Below the pieces are notes generated by a model. It saw nothing but the letters and a program-made list of their open reading frames with translations, searched no databases and was not told the DNA's origin. Position numbers and translations under genes: made by a program. Below are positions 8,146-17,583 of a stretch of DNA of 64,000 nt, one piece after another. Every line of letters begins with the position of its first letter. The stretch's first letter is position 1. Origin of the DNA: Lysobacteraceae bacterium (GTDB lineage Bacteria > Pseudomonadota > Gammaproteobacteria > Xanthomonadales > Xanthomonadaceae); NCBI GenBank assembly GCA_016789405.1, contig JAEUPQ010000010.1, forward strand, positions 80,251 to 144,250, in the 5' to 3' direction.

Positions 8146-9351
8146 TCAGCGTGCGTTCGCGGCAGCTTCCGCCGCAGCCCACGCGCGGAGCAGGTTGCCG
8201 CCGAGGATCTTGCGGATGTCGGCATCCGAATACTTCCGCGCCTGCAGGCCGGCGACGAGGTTCGGGAAATCGGCGACAGTCTTGAGTCCTTGCGGCAGCG
8301 CGCCACCGACACCGTCGAAGTCCGAGCCGATGCCGATATGGTCGATGCCGACGAGCTTCACGCCGTAATCGATCTGGTCGAGCACGGCGTCGATGCCGAC
8401 CGGCAGCGGCGGATGCGCCTGGTCCCATTCGGCGTCGAATTCGGCGACGGTCTTCGTGGTGCGGCCTGCGGCGCGTTCGCGTTCGAACTCGGCATAGGCG
8501 GCGAAATAGGCTTGCGTCTGCGCGGCCGAGGCCGGGTCGACGAAGGCATTGCCGAATGGAATCTGGATGACGCCGCCTTTCGCGGCGATGGCCTTTGCCA
8601 GTTCATCGCTGAGGTTGCGCTCGAAGCCGGGCGTGAAGTGGCGCAGCGCGGAATGGCTGGCGATCACCGGTGCGCGGCTGAGTTCGACCGTCTGCGCGAC
8701 CGCGTCGTCGGACAGGTGAGAGACGTCGATCATCATGCCGAGGCGGTTCATTTCCGCGACGACCTGGCGGCCGAACGGGCTGAGGCCCTTCCAGCGTTTC
8801 TCGCGGGCATACGATGAGTCGGCGATGCGGTTGTTGGCGCTGTGGGCAAGGGTGATGTAGCGCACGCCGCGCTTGAAGAAGAAGCCGAGCCTGCCGAGGT
8901 CGTCGCCGATCGGTGCGCCATTCTCCATGCCCATCGGCAGCAGCACGCGGTCCCTGGCGCGCAGACGGTCCACGTCGCGCGGCGAGCCGAGGATCGCGAA
9001 CTTGTCGGGATGCCGCAGTGCCAGCGAATCCACGGCGTCGATCATCCGGTTGGCGACGTTCCACGCGCTGCCATCGTCGTCCTGGCCGGGCGAGGTGTAG
9101 ATCGACATGAAGGCCACGTCGAGGCCACCGGCGCGCGCCTTGGGGTAATCGAATTCGCCGGACTGCGCCTCGCCGAGGTCCTTCCACTCTTTCATCAGTT
9201 CGGTCGGCGAATCGATGTGGGTGTCGACGATCACCGCGTCCTGCGCGAGCTTGCGCGCAGCGGGCGTGGCGTCGGCCGCGCGTGTCGTCGAGGAGAGCAG
9301 CGCGAGGCCGAGGAGCGGCACGGAGAAGACCGGGGCGAGTGTCGTGCGCAT
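8146..9351 (-). CDS. Membrane dipeptidase family protein (peptidase M19)
   Basis: The 401-aa protein has a signal peptide (LLGLALLSSTTRAAD) and the M19 zinc ligands in order: the His-x-Asp pair in VDTHIDSP, the bridging Glu in MENGAPIGDD, His in IDVSHLSDDAV, His in IASHSALRH, and Asp in IGIGSDFDGVGG. It should hydrolyse dipeptides in the periplasm or extracellularly. The start is ATG 9351. The frame stays open far upstream through an opposite-strand gene, but that is a high-GC artefact. Confidence 0.93.
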   Translation of the reverse strand: MRTTLAPVFSVPLLGLALLSSTTRAADATPAARKLAQDAVIVDTHIDSPTELMKEWKDLGEAQSGEFDYPKARAGGLDVAFMSIYTSPGQDDDGSAWNVANRMIDAVDSLALRHPDKFAILGSPRDVDRLRARDRVLLPMGMENGAPIGDDLGRLGFFFKRGVRYITLAHSANNRIADSSYAREKRWKGLSPFGRQVVAEMNRLGMMIDVSHLSDDAVAQTVELSRAPVIASHSALRHFTPGFERNLSDELAKAIAAKGGVIQIPFGNAFVDPASAAQTQAYFAAYAEFERERAAGRTTKTVAEFDAEWDQAHPPLPVGIDAVLDQIDYGVKLVGIDHIGIGSDFDGVGGALPQGLKTVADFPNLVAGLQARKYSDADIRKILGGNLLRAWAAAEAAANAR

Positions 9352-9492
9352 GGGCCCTCCGGGCCTGTCTGGTTCGAGGGATTGTCCCGTGAAGCAGGGC
9401 GGGCGGGAAGTGGCGCCGCGTGTCCTGCTCCCGCAAGGCTTTCCGATTCGGCACACTACACGATCCCCTGCCCTCGACCTCATGGAGACTGG

Positions 9493-10179
9493 ATGTTCAC
9501 TCGTTCCGAAAAGATCCTCGGCGCCTATGCCGGCGTGCTCACCGTGACCCTCGTTGCGGTCATGCTGACCGGCGCACGTTCCGGCGCGCCCGCGAAGTTC
9601 GACACGCTCGACGTCCAGCGCATCAACATCCGCGAGCCCGATGGCACGCTGCGCATGGTGCTGTCGAGCAATGGCAGGTTTCCCGGCGCCATCATCGCCG
9701 GCAAGGAATATCCGCATCCGCGTACGCAGGCCGGCGTGCTGTTCTTCGACGACGAGGGCACCGAGAACGGCGGCCTGATCTTCGCGGGCAAGCAGGGCGC
9801 CGACGGCAAGGTCTCCAGTGGCGTGAGCCTCACCTTCGACCGCTACCGGCAGGACCAGCAGCTTCAGCTGATGGGACTGGACCAGGGCGGGCGTCATTTC
9901 GCGGGCCTGACCGTGAACGACGTGATCGACGGGACCAAGTACCCGGTGTTCGGCGGCGAGCACAAGCCGGGCGAGGCGCCGCAGGCGATCACGCGTCGTC
10001 TCTATGTCGGCAAGACGCCATCCGGCGACGCGGTGCTGCACCTCGGTGATGCCAGCGGCAAACCGCGCCTCGCGATCAAGGTCACGCCCGAAGGCGAGGG
10101 CGCGATCATGTTCCTGGACGAGAAAGGCCAGCCGACGAAGATGATCACGGCCGACGACATCGCAGCCGCGAAGCCCTGA
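9493..10179 (+). CDS. Conserved hypothetical membrane-anchored protein
   Basis: The 228-aa protein has one N-terminal membrane segment (ILGAYAGVLTVTLVAVMLTG). A periplasmic domain follows, with the phrases RINIREPDGTLRMVLSS, AGVLFFDDEGTENGGLIFAG and LHLGDASGKPRLAIKVTPEG. The short repeated beta-strand units look like a beta-sheet fold; no catalytic motif is visible. It is flanked by the divergent dipeptidase gene and the convergent hutI. ATG 9493 has GGAG ahead of it. The function is unknown. Confidence 0.8.
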   Translation: MFTRSEKILGAYAGVLTVTLVAVMLTGARSGAPAKFDTLDVQRINIREPDGTLRMVLSSNGRFPGAIIAGKEYPHPRTQAGVLFFDDEGTENGGLIFAGKQGADGKVSSGVSLTFDRYRQDQQLQLMGLDQGGRHFAGLTVNDVIDGTKYPVFGGEHKPGEAPQAITRRLYVGKTPSGDAVLHLGDASGKPRLAIKVTPEGEGAIMFLDEKGQPTKMITADDIAAAKP

Positions 10180-10219
10180 TCGGTCTCCGATGTCGTAGGT
10201 ATCGAAGCGGACGGGCGGC

Positions 10220-11455
10220 TCAGCGCCGCTCGCCCGCCGACCACACGCCGCGCGAAAGATCGCCGCCGAGCCAGTAGCACAGCTCGGCCGGCCTGCGGAT
10301 GTTCCACAGCGCGAAATCCGCGCGCAGGCCGGCGCGCAGCACGCCGCGATCCTGCAGGCCGAGGGCGTGCGCGGCGTGCTCGGTCGCGCCGCGCAGCGCT
10401 TCCTCGGGCGTGAGCCGGAAATGCGTGCAGGCCAGCGACATCGCCTCGCGCAGCGACAGCACGGGCGCGGTGCCGGGGTTGCAGTCGGTGGCCACGGCCA
10501 TCGGCACGCCATGCGCGCGGAATGCGGCCAGCGGCGGCAGCTTCGTTTCGCGCAGGCAGTGGAAGGCGCCGGGCAGCAGCACCGCGACCGTGCCGGATGC
10601 GGCCATCGCGCGCACCGCGTCCTCGTTCGTGTATTCGACATGGTCGGCGGACAGTCCGCCGAATTCGGCCGCAAGCGCGGCGCCACCCAGGTCGCTCAAC
10701 TGATCGGCGTGCAGCTTCACCGGCAGCGCCAGCGCGCGCGCAGCCTCGAACACGCGTCGCGTCTGCGCGGGCGAGAAGCCGATGCCTTCGCAGAACGCGT
10801 CGACGGCGTCGACCAGGCCTTCGGCATGCAACTTCGGCAGCCAGTCGACAACCGCATCGATGTAATCGTCGGCGCGGCCGGCCGGCTTAGGATCAGCGAA
10901 TTCCGGCGGCAGTGCGTGCGCGCCGAGATAGGTGGTCCGCACCGTGATGCCCAGCGTCTGACCGATGCGGCGGGCGACGCGCAGCATCTTGCGTTCGTTC
11001 TCGAAGTCAAGGCCGTAGCCTGACTTGATCTCCAGCGTCGCCACGCCATCGCGGAGCAGCGCCGCCGCGCGCGGCAGCGACTGCGCCAGCAGTTCGTCTT
11101 CGCTCGCGGCGCGCACCGCGCGCACGGTCGAGACGATGCCGCCGCCGGCACGTGCGATCTCTTCGTAGCTCGCGCCCTGCAGCCGCAATTCGAACTCGTG
11201 CGCGCGGTCGCCTGCGAAGACGACGTGCGTGTGGCAATCGACCAGCGCCGGCGTGACCCAGCCGCCGTCGGTTTCGATCACTTCGCCGGCCTGCGCTTCG
11301 GCATCGGTGGGCAGTGCGGAACGGGCGCCGACGAACGTCAGAAATCCATCGCGCCAGCCGAGCGCGCCGTCCTCGATGACGCCGTAGTCGGGGCCGTCGA
11401 GCGTGGCGAGATGCGCGCCCAGCAGCAGGCCGTCGAAGGATGTCGTGTCTTTCAT
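10220..11455 (-). CDS. hutI: Imidazolonepropionase
   Basis: The 411-aa amidohydrolase converts 4-imidazolone-5-propionate to N-formimidoyl-L-glutamate in histidine degradation. Metal-binding HxH lies in [18 protein letters not shown], the family motif [14 protein letters not shown] follows, the metal His lies in [12 protein letters not shown], and the late Asp lies in [11 protein letters not shown]. Length matches the family (about 405 aa). The start is ATG 11455. It is convergent with the gene ending at 10179 and shares the locus with hutF. hutU and hutH are about 20 kb away. Confidence 0.96.
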   Translation of the reverse strand: MKDTTSFDGLLLGAHLATLDGPDYGVIEDGALGWRDGFLTFVGARSALPTDAEAQAGEVIETDGGWVTPALVDCHTHVVFAGDRAHEFELRLQGASYEEIARAGGGIVSTVRAVRAASEDELLAQSLPRAAALLRDGVATLEIKSGYGLDFENERKMLRVARRIGQTLGITVRTTYLGAHALPPEFADPKPAGRADDYIDAVVDWLPKLHAEGLVDAVDAFCEGIGFSPAQTRRVFEAARALALPVKLHADQLSDLGGAALAAEFGGLSADHVEYTNEDAVRAMAASGTVAVLLPGAFHCLRETKLPPLAAFRAHGVPMAVATDCNPGTAPVLSLREAMSLACTHFRLTPEEALRGATEHAAHALGLQDRGVLRAGLRADFALWNIRRPAELCYWLGGDLSRGVWSAGERR

Positions 11456-11494
11456 GGGTCTCGTGTGTCCGGTGTCATGGCATCGCGTTTTCGT

Positions 11495-11612
11495 AGAGGG
11501 AGCGAACCGCCGCTGCTCTTTGTAAAGCGGAGCTTGCTCCGCTGCTTTTTCCCGCACTCCCCGCATCGCTCGAAAAGCTGAGCGGAGCAAGCTCCGCTCT
11601 ACGGGAGCTGGT
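11495..11612. repeat. REP/BIME-like palindromic element
   Basis: Two copies of an 18-bp palindrome, AGCGGAGCTTGCTCCGCT (about 11527-11544) and AGCGGAGCAAGCTCCGCT (about 11581-11598), differ only in the two central bases. They are flanked by an outer inverted pair, TAGAGGGAGCG and CGCTCTACGGGAG. They sit in the non-coding gap between hutI and the CoA-transferase gene and look like a bacterial interspersed mosaic element. Confidence 0.7.
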
Positions 11613-11617
11613 GTCGA

Positions 11618-12790
11618 TCATCGCAGCGCACCGTTCGCGCGCAGCGCAGCCGCATCGAAGCCCAGCGCCGCGCAGATCGCCTCCGTGTGCTCGCCCAGAT
11701 GCGGCGGGCGGACAGGACCGGTCATCGGCGAGGCGCTCATCCGCAGCGGGCTGGCGACCATCGGCACGCCGTCGGCTTCGATGCGCAGGCCGCGCGCGGT
11801 GGCGAGTTCGCCGTGCAATGCGTCGCGGACGGAATTGACCGGCGCGGCGGGGATGCCGGCGGCTTCGAAGCGCGCCAGCCAGGCCACGGCGGTGTCGTTG
11901 GCGAACAGGCGTCCGAGTTCCGGGATCAGCCAGTCGCGATGCTGCACGCGCGCGGCATTCGTCGCGCAGCGCGGATCGTCGCGCCAGTCTTCTCGACCGA
12001 CCAGACCGCACAGCCGCTGCCACAGCGCGTCGCTGCCGCAGGCCAGGGCGAAGGCGCCATCGGCCGCGTCGAAGGTCTGGTAGGGCACGATGCTGGCGTG
12101 AGCGTTGCCGTAGCGCTTCGCGTCCCTGTCGGTGAACAGCACGCTGCTCGACACGTTGGCCAGCGCCTGCACCTGCACGTCGAACAGGCTGAGTTCGATC
12201 GACTGACCTTCGCCGGTGACGCTGCGCTGGTGCAGCGCGGCGAGGATCGCGATGGTGGCGTTGAGGCCGGTGGTGAGGTCGACCGTCGCTACGCCGACCT
12301 TGCTGGCCTGGCCGTCGGCGGGACCCGTGATCGACATCAGGCCCGATTCGGCCTGCACCGCGAAGTCGTAGCCCGGTCGCAGCGCGCCGGGGCCGCTGCG
12401 GCCGTAGCCGGAGATCGCGCAGTGGATCAGGCGCGGGTTGATCGCGTGCAGGGCCGGATAATCCAGCCCCAGCGATTCCGCGACGCCGGTGCGGAAGTTC
12501 TCGATCAGCACGTCGGCGTCGCGGATCAGCGCTTCCAGCAGCGGCCTCGCCTCGGGATGGCGGAGGTCCATGGCGATCGAGCGCTTGCCGCGGTTGCAGC
12601 TGGCGAAATAGGCCGACAGCCTGGCATCGCCCTCGCCGAGGAAGGGCGGACCATACCCCCGGGTGTCGTCGCCCTCCAGCGGCTCGATCTTGATCACGTC
12701 CGCGCCGAGGTCGGCCAGCGTCATCCCGCACCACGGCCCGGCGAGCACGCGGGCGAGTTCGAGGACCTTCAAGCCGGTGAGAGCGGGCAT
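11618..12790 (-). CDS. CaiB/BaiF CoA-transferase family protein
   Basis: The 390-aa protein is a class III CoA-transferase. The N-terminus LTGLKVLELARVLAGPWCGMTLADLGADVIKIEP is the canonical CoA-binding opening. GDDTRGYGPPF, NRGKRSIAMDL and the catalytic Asp in PGYDFAVQAESGLMSITG are present. Length fits the family. It should move CoA between an acyl-CoA and a carboxylic acid; the acyl group cannot be told from the sequence. It lies between hutI and the divergent hutF, though no link to histidine catabolism is known. Confidence 0.92.
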   Translation of the reverse strand: MPALTGLKVLELARVLAGPWCGMTLADLGADVIKIEPLEGDDTRGYGPPFLGEGDARLSAYFASCNRGKRSIAMDLRHPEARPLLEALIRDADVLIENFRTGVAESLGLDYPALHAINPRLIHCAISGYGRSGPGALRPGYDFAVQAESGLMSITGPADGQASKVGVATVDLTTGLNATIAILAALHQRSVTGEGQSIELSLFDVQVQALANVSSSVLFTDRDAKRYGNAHASIVPYQTFDAADGAFALACGSDALWQRLCGLVGREDWRDDPRCATNAARVQHRDWLIPELGRLFANDTAVAWLARFEAAGIPAAPVNSVRDALHGELATARGLRIEADGVPMVASPLRMSASPMTGPVRPPHLGEHTEAICAALGFDAAALRANGALR

Positions 12791-12906
12791 GGCAGTGGGC
12801 AGGCGGGGGAGGACGGGAGTGTAGCGGGCCGGGATGGCGGGCGCAGTGATGCGCGTGCTGCAGTGAACGGGTTGGGGCGCGGGTTCCACGATGCGACAAT
12901 CCGCCG

Positions 12907-14151
12907 ATGACCTCCCAGATCACCCTCGTCGACGGCCGCTGGCAGCTGCCCGGCATCGTCAACCAGCATTCGCATGCGTTCCAGCGCGCCATGGCCGGCC
13001 TGGCCGAGCGCATGACGAACCCGACCGATTCCTTCTGGACCTGGCGCGAGACCATGTACCGCATGGCCGCGCGCTTCGATCCCGACCAGCTGCACGCGGT
13101 GGCCTCGCAGCTGTACGCCGAGATGCTCGAGGCCGGCTACACCACGGTCTGCGAGTTCCATTACCTGCATCACGCGCCGGATGGCCGCCCCTACAACGAT
13201 CCGGCGACGATGTCGCGCGCCCTGATCGCCGCCGCGCGCGACACCGGCATCCGCCTGACCCTGCTGCCTGTGCTGTACATGACCGGCGGCTTCGACGCCC
13301 GTCCGCTGAACGAACGCCAGCGCCGCTTCGGGCACACCGCCGATGCCTATCTCAAGTTGTTCGAGACCCTGCATCGCGAACAGGACGACACCCTGCGCGT
13401 CGGCTGCGCTTTGCACAGTCTGCGCGCGGTGCAGCCGGACGCGATGAAGGCGGTGCTCGCAGCGCTGCCCGCCGACGCACGCATCCACATCCACATCGCC
13501 GAGCAGATCGGCGAAGTCCAGGACTGTCTCGCCATTCGCGGCGACCGCCCGGTGCGCTGGCTGCTCAATCATGTCGGCGTGGACGCGCGCTGGACCCTGG
13601 TCCACGCGACGCATCTCGACACCGACGAAGTGATGCGCGTCGCCGACAGCGGCGCCAACGTCGCGATCTGCACCACCACCGAAGCCAACCTCGGCGACGG
13701 CCTGTTCCCGGTGCGCGACTATTTCGATGCCGGTGGCGCCTGGGGCGTGGGTTCCGACTCGCACATCTCGGTGTCGCCGGTCGAAGAACTGCGCTGGCTG
13801 GAATACGGCCAGCGCCTGGTCACGAAGCACCGCAACATCGTCGCCACCGAGGCCATGCCCAGCGTCGGCGACGTGCTGCTGGCCGGCGTGCGCGCCAGCG
13901 CCGAGCGCAGCAGCGGCTTCGCCGATGCCGTGCTGGCGACGGACCGCATCGTCCTCGATGGCGATGCGCCGCACCTCATCGGTGCGACGCCGCAGGACAT
14001 CGCCGACCGCTGGCTGTTCAGCGGCAATCGCAATCTCGTCGACCGCGTCGACGTCGCCGGCCGCGAGGTGGTGCGTGGCGGGCGGCATGTCGACCGCGAG
14101 GCCATCGCGGCGAGATATGCCGTCGCACTGAAGGCCCTGCTCGCCGGCTGA
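12907..14151 (+). CDS. hutF: Formimidoylglutamate deiminase
   Basis: The 414-aa amidohydrolase converts N-formimidoylglutamate to N-formylglutamate and ammonia, the Pseudomonas-type route. Signatures: NQHSHAFQRAMAGLAE (metal HxH), TDSFWTWRETMYRMA, IHIHIAEQ, LVHATHLD, and GVGSDSHISVSPVEELRWLEYGQRL. It lacks most of the N-terminal 35-40 residues of the usual beta-sandwich half-domain, since the metal motif starts at about residue 19. Divergent from the CoA-transferase gene. The downstream enzyme HutG is not in this window. Confidence 0.93.
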   Translation: MTSQITLVDGRWQLPGIVNQHSHAFQRAMAGLAERMTNPTDSFWTWRETMYRMAARFDPDQLHAVASQLYAEMLEAGYTTVCEFHYLHHAPDGRPYNDPATMSRALIAAARDTGIRLTLLPVLYMTGGFDARPLNERQRRFGHTADAYLKLFETLHREQDDTLRVGCALHSLRAVQPDAMKAVLAALPADARIHIHIAEQIGEVQDCLAIRGDRPVRWLLNHVGVDARWTLVHATHLDTDEVMRVADSGANVAICTTTEANLGDGLFPVRDYFDAGGAWGVGSDSHISVSPVEELRWLEYGQRLVTKHRNIVATEAMPSVGDVLLAGVRASAERSSGFADAVLATDRIVLDGDAPHLIGATPQDIADRWLFSGNRNLVDRVDVAGREVVRGGRHVDREAIAARYAVALKALLAG

Positions 14152-14280
14152 TCGGCGGGCCCGGCTGCTTCATCCGCTGTAACCGGGGTTTCGTCGCATG
14201 CTTCGGCGACGAGACCGGCCTTGCCTCAACCTGAGTCTGTCGCCGCATGGTGCGGTCAGATCAAGGCAAGGAATTTCGCG

Positions 14281-15270
14281 ATGAAGCGCAAGACGGTGTC
14301 CCCCAAGTCCACGACCCTCAAGACCCTGGCTGTCGCTGCGATGCTGGCGATGGTCGGCGCGGGCACGTTCGCCGCGCCCGCGTTCGCGGCAGACGCGCCG
14401 ATCGCGGCGTCGACCGCGCCTTCGGCACACGTACCGCTGCTGTGGAAGGTGTCCGATGGCGACAACAGCCTCTATCTGCTCGGCTCGATCCATGTGCTGA
14501 AGAAGAGCGACTATCCGCTGTCGCCCGACGTGGATGCGGCGCTGCGCGATGCGAAGACGGTGATCTTCGAGCTGGACATGGATGACATGACCAAGCCGGA
14601 GAACCTGGCGAAGATGCAGCAGAGCTTCGCATTCGAGGATGGCCGCAAGCTCAGTGGCGTGTTGCCGCCAGCGACCTGGACCAAGCTCGAAGCGATGTTC
14701 GCCAAGACAGGCACGCCCGTGTCCGCAGTCGAAGGCGTCGAGCCGTGGGCGCTCAACCTGCAGCTGGTGATGGGCGTGATGATCGGCATGGGCTTCGATC
14801 CCCAGGCCGGCGTGGACCATCACCTGACCCGGGAGGCGAAGAAGGCCGGCAAGTCGCTGATGGCGCTGGAAACGCTGCAGGACCAGATCGACATGTTCGA
14901 AGCGCAGCCCGACGCCGAGCAGGTTCGCGGACTGGAACGGTTCTTCGACAACCCGAAGGAGACCGTGCAGTTGATGCAGGCCATGCATGCCGGATGGAAA
15001 ACGGGCGATGTCGAAGCACTGGATCGCGACCTGCGCGGCGTGATGGCTGCCGGCGCGCCCGAAAGCTATCGGGTGGTCAATGTCGTGCGCAACGACAAGT
15101 GGCTGCCGAAGCTGCAGGCGCGACTGGATGGCCATGGCAAGGGCGACGACACGCTGGCCGTGGTCGGTGCGATGCACCTGCTCGGCGCCGATGGCGTGGT
15201 CGAGAAACTGCGCGCGAAGGGCTATCGCGTCGAGCGCGTGTGCTCTGCCTGCATCGCCCCGCGGAACTGA
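14281..15270 (+). CDS. TraB/GumN family protein
   Basis: The 329-aa secreted protein has a twin-lysine signal peptide ending APAFAADAP. Two family motifs follow: LLGSIHVLKKSDYPL with ELDMDDM near the N-terminus, and VVGAMHLLGADGVVEKLRAKGY at the end. These GxxH motifs and the central GVDHHLTREAKK define the TraB/PrgY/GumN/Tiki fold, members of which are metalloproteases or are uncharacterised. An extracytoplasmic role is likely. ATG 14281 precedes the signal peptide directly. Confidence 0.9.
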   Translation: MKRKTVSPKSTTLKTLAVAAMLAMVGAGTFAAPAFAADAPIAASTAPSAHVPLLWKVSDGDNSLYLLGSIHVLKKSDYPLSPDVDAALRDAKTVIFELDMDDMTKPENLAKMQQSFAFEDGRKLSGVLPPATWTKLEAMFAKTGTPVSAVEGVEPWALNLQLVMGVMIGMGFDPQAGVDHHLTREAKKAGKSLMALETLQDQIDMFEAQPDAEQVRGLERFFDNPKETVQLMQAMHAGWKTGDVEALDRDLRGVMAAGAPESYRVVNVVRNDKWLPKLQARLDGHGKGDDTLAVVGAMHLLGADGVVEKLRAKGYRVERVCSACIAPRN

Positions 15271-15274
15271 TCCG

Positions 15275-15493
15275 ATGAGGGCCGCGCCGGGCAAGCGCGA
15301 GGCGATGCGTGGCGAAGATGCGCACGCAGTCGAACCAGCGGAACCGCTGGTACCTCTTGCAGAACCATCGTGGATCTGGCGAGGACTGCTGTGCCTGGCG
15401 GTCGTCTGCGCGGTCATCGGCGTGACCATCGCCATCGCCCCCGAACTGTTCCTGCCGGACCGGCACGCGACCGTGGTGCGCGTGCGGCCCTGA
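15275..15493 (+). CDS. Small single-pass membrane protein
   Basis: The 72-aa ORF starts 4 bases after the TraB/GumN stop. It has an acidic N-terminal half and one strong membrane helix (LLCLAVVCAVIGVTIAIAPEL). Nothing identifies a function. Its tight spacing after the TraB/GumN gene supports translation as a second cistron; the small size keeps confidence moderate. Confidence 0.5.
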   Translation: MRAAPGKREAMRGEDAHAVEPAEPLVPLAEPSWIWRGLLCLAVVCAVIGVTIAIAPELFLPDRHATVVRVRP

Positions 15494-15546
15494 CACCCCA
15501 TCCCCGCCCTGACACCCCCCTTTGATACCCCCTGGAGATACCGGAC

Positions 15547-15765
15547 ATGTTGATCGATCTGAAAGCACTCACGAAGTCGTCCACGGACCGTCAGTGGGAT
15601 GGTGTCTGCGGCGGCCTGGGCGAACATACGCCGTGGCCGACCTGGCTGTGGCGTGCGCTGTTCGTGCTGTCGGCGCTCTGTTATGGCGCAGGCCTGGTGA
15701 TCTATCTCGTCCTCGCTGCCTACATGCCTTCCGCAGCGGCGAAGCGGCCGTTGACGATGCCGTGA
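15547..15765 (+). CDS. PspC-domain membrane protein
   Basis: The 72-aa protein has the PspC layout: DRQWDGVCGGLGEHTPWPTWLWRALFVLS followed by a second hydrophobic helix (YGAGLVIYLVLAAYMP). PspC-like proteins are small inner-membrane proteins associated with envelope stress. GGAG lies 9 bases before the ATG. A very strong hairpin follows 23 bases after the stop. Confidence 0.88.
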   Translation: MLIDLKALTKSSTDRQWDGVCGGLGEHTPWPTWLWRALFVLSALCYGAGLVIYLVLAAYMPSAAAKRPLTMP

Positions 15766-15788
15766 CGCGGCCCGCCGCGAGGTCCCCG

Positions 15789-15823
15789 AACGGGCGCCCA
15801 TGCCAATGGGCGCCCGTTGTCGT
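15789..15823 (+). terminator. Strong hairpin terminator after the PspC gene
   Basis: A 13-bp perfect stem, AACGGGCGCCCAT with a GCCA loop, is followed by GTCGTT. It separates the PspC gene from the next transcription unit. Confidence 0.7.
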
Positions 15824-16033
15824 TGGCGGCCTGACATGTTCGCTGTGTGCTGCCGTGAGGCGCGCTGGCGAGGCGGCCCGTGGCGGCGCAGCGGCGGAAT
15901 GGGCCGGCACGTCCTGCCCGGGACCCGGATGGATTCATCGCCGGAAAAAGCGGTTTCGTCGCAAACCCCGGCAGCGTCGTGGCCCCGCCGGCAATCTGGC
16001 CTCCTCATCCAACCCGGACGTCGCGGAGTCACC

Positions 16034-16378
16034 ATGGCCATTCTTTCCTACCCGACCATCCTCGCCTCGCTGCTGTTCCTGGCGTTCGCGATGTCCTCCT
16101 CCAGCGATGACGTGGTCGCGCCCGGCGCCGATGGGGACGCCGCCGTCCTGCTCGATGGCACCGTCGACTTCGACGGGCGCTGGGCCCAGGTCTCGGGCAA
16201 CGTCGCGGTGCGCGCCGCGCGTCCGCTCGCCACCTGGGATGCCGAGGTCGCCGTGCTGGGAATCCGCGCGGGATTTGCGCATGATGCGTCCGGCTTCCGG
16301 GCGCGGATCGACCCCCGGGAACTGCTGTCGACGCTGGTGGATGCGTCGCTCTCCTCCGTCCTTCCGTCCCAGCCTTGA
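16034..16378 (+). CDS. Small secreted hypothetical protein
   Basis: The 114-aa protein has an N-terminal hydrophobic segment (TILASLLFLAFAMSSSSDD) that could be a signal peptide or anchor. A short domain follows (DGTVDFDGRWAQVSGNVAVRAARPLATWDAEVAVLGI). No family is recognised. Its stop overlaps the start of the sensor kinase gene, so it is probably the first gene of a three-gene unit with the two-component pair and may be linked to what the kinase senses. That link is inference. Confidence 0.6.
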   Translation: MAILSYPTILASLLFLAFAMSSSSDDVVAPGADGDAAVLLDGTVDFDGRWAQVSGNVAVRAARPLATWDAEVAVLGIRAGFAHDASGFRARIDPRELLSTLVDASLSSVLPSQP

Positions 16379-17583
16379 GCCGCGCCGTGTCCGTCGACTA
16401 CTCCCTGCACCAGCCTTTGCCGTTCCAGCTTCGTACCGGCGTCCACAATCGATTCACGCGATACAAGGACTACCCGGTCTTCAGCTTCGGATGGTGGTGG
16501 CGGCGGACGATGCTCATGGCGCTGCTGTGCTTCGTGCTGATCCTCGCGCCCACCTTTGCGCAATGGGTCAATGTCAGCGCGCCAAGGCCGGCATTCCTGG
16601 TCGCGCTGCTCACCATGCTGTCGTGCATGCTCTCCCTGAACCTGGGGCCGGGCATCGCGAGCATCGAGCGCCACGTGATTCCCAGCCAGCGATGGACCGG
16701 AATCCTGATCGTTCCCACGATCGTCGTGTGCACCGGCCTGTGCCTGGGCATCGACTACTGGCTGCGCGAAATCTGCTTCGAGATCATGCAGCCCTACCCG
16801 CAGACGCATGCGATGTCCAAGGCCCTCAGGAATTCGACCAACTCGTATTCGTACCTGGGCAGCGCCGTCTTCTTCGGCTTGTTCGGTGGCGGCTGGGCCA
16901 TCTCGGGCTACTACGCCGAGTTGCAGCGCTCGCAGTACCTGAGCCGGATCCGCACCGAGGAAGTGCTGAAGAACCAGAAACTCCAGACCGACCTTCGCCT
17001 CAGCGTGCTGCAGGCGCAGGTCGAACCGCATTTCCTGTTCAACACGCTGGCCTCGATCCGTGCGCTGATCCGCCAGGCACCCGACCAGTCGGAAGCAACG
17101 CTCGATGCGCTGGTCGAATACCTCCGCGCGAGCATCCCGAAGCTGCGCGACAACGAGCGTTCGACATCGACCCTGGGACAGCAGCTGGACCTGTGCGCGA
17201 ACTATCTCGAAGTCATGCGCCTGCGCACTTCGGGTCGCCTGCGCTATGCGATCGAGGCCGACGCCGCACTGCGCGCGCTGTCGTTTCCGCCGATGCTGCT
17301 CATCACGCTGGCCGAGAACGCGATCAAGCATGGCATCGAACCCAAGCGCGGCCCCGGGCAGGTCACCATCTCCGCCGCGCGCGATGGCGACAGCCTGCGT
17401 GTCAGCGTGATCGATGATGGCGTCGGCTTGCAGCTGGGCGTCGGTGGCGGACTGGGCCTGGCGAACGTGCGGGCGCAGCTCGACACCCTGTTCGACGGAC
17501 GCGCCTCGTTCGATCTGCGCAACCTGCCGGCCGGCGGCGTGCGCGCCGAAATGACCGTGCCGGTCCAGGGGGACGCAGCATGA
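16375..17583 (+). CDS. LytS/AlgZ-type sensor histidine kinase
   Basis: The 402-aa membrane protein has four predicted membrane helices in residues 43-190 (MLMALLCFVLILAPTF, AFLVALLTMLSCMLSL, ILIVPTIVVCTGLCLGI, AVFFGLFGGGWAISGYY). The His_kinase domain follows, with phospho-acceptor His in QAQVEPHFLFNTLASIRALIR. The ATP-binding N-box is LAENAIKHG, and GLGLANVRAQL is the G-box. The best start is TTG 16375, overlapping the previous stop; GTG 16387 is an alternative. It pairs with the LytTR regulator by a 4-base overlap. Confidence 0.92.
   Translation: MSRAVSVDYSLHQPLPFQLRTGVHNRFTRYKDYPVFSFGWWWRRTMLMALLCFVLILAPTFAQWVNVSAPRPAFLVALLTMLSCMLSLNLGPGIASIERHVIPSQRWTGILIVPTIVVCTGLCLGIDYWLREICFEIMQPYPQTHAMSKALRNSTNSYSYLGSAVFFGLFGGGWAISGYYAELQRSQYLSRIRTEEVLKNQKLQTDLRLSVLQAQVEPHFLFNTLASIRALIRQAPDQSEATLDALVEYLRASIPKLRDNERSTSTLGQQLDLCANYLEVMRLRTSGRLRYAIEADAALRALSFPPMLLITLAENAIKHGIEPKRGPGQVTISAARDGDSLRVSVIDDGVGLQLGVGGGLGLANVRAQLDTLFDGRASFDLRNLPAGGVRAEMTVPVQGDAA

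Noticed and set aside
8146..10686. An 846-codon minus-strand open frame
   Set aside because: It is the dipeptidase frame running on through a real plus-strand gene and hutI. Only 8146-9351 has a start, signal peptide and motifs.
11475..13064. A 529-codon minus-strand open frame
   Set aside because: Out of frame with the CoA-transferase gene and crossing the divergent promoter; Arg-rich shadow.
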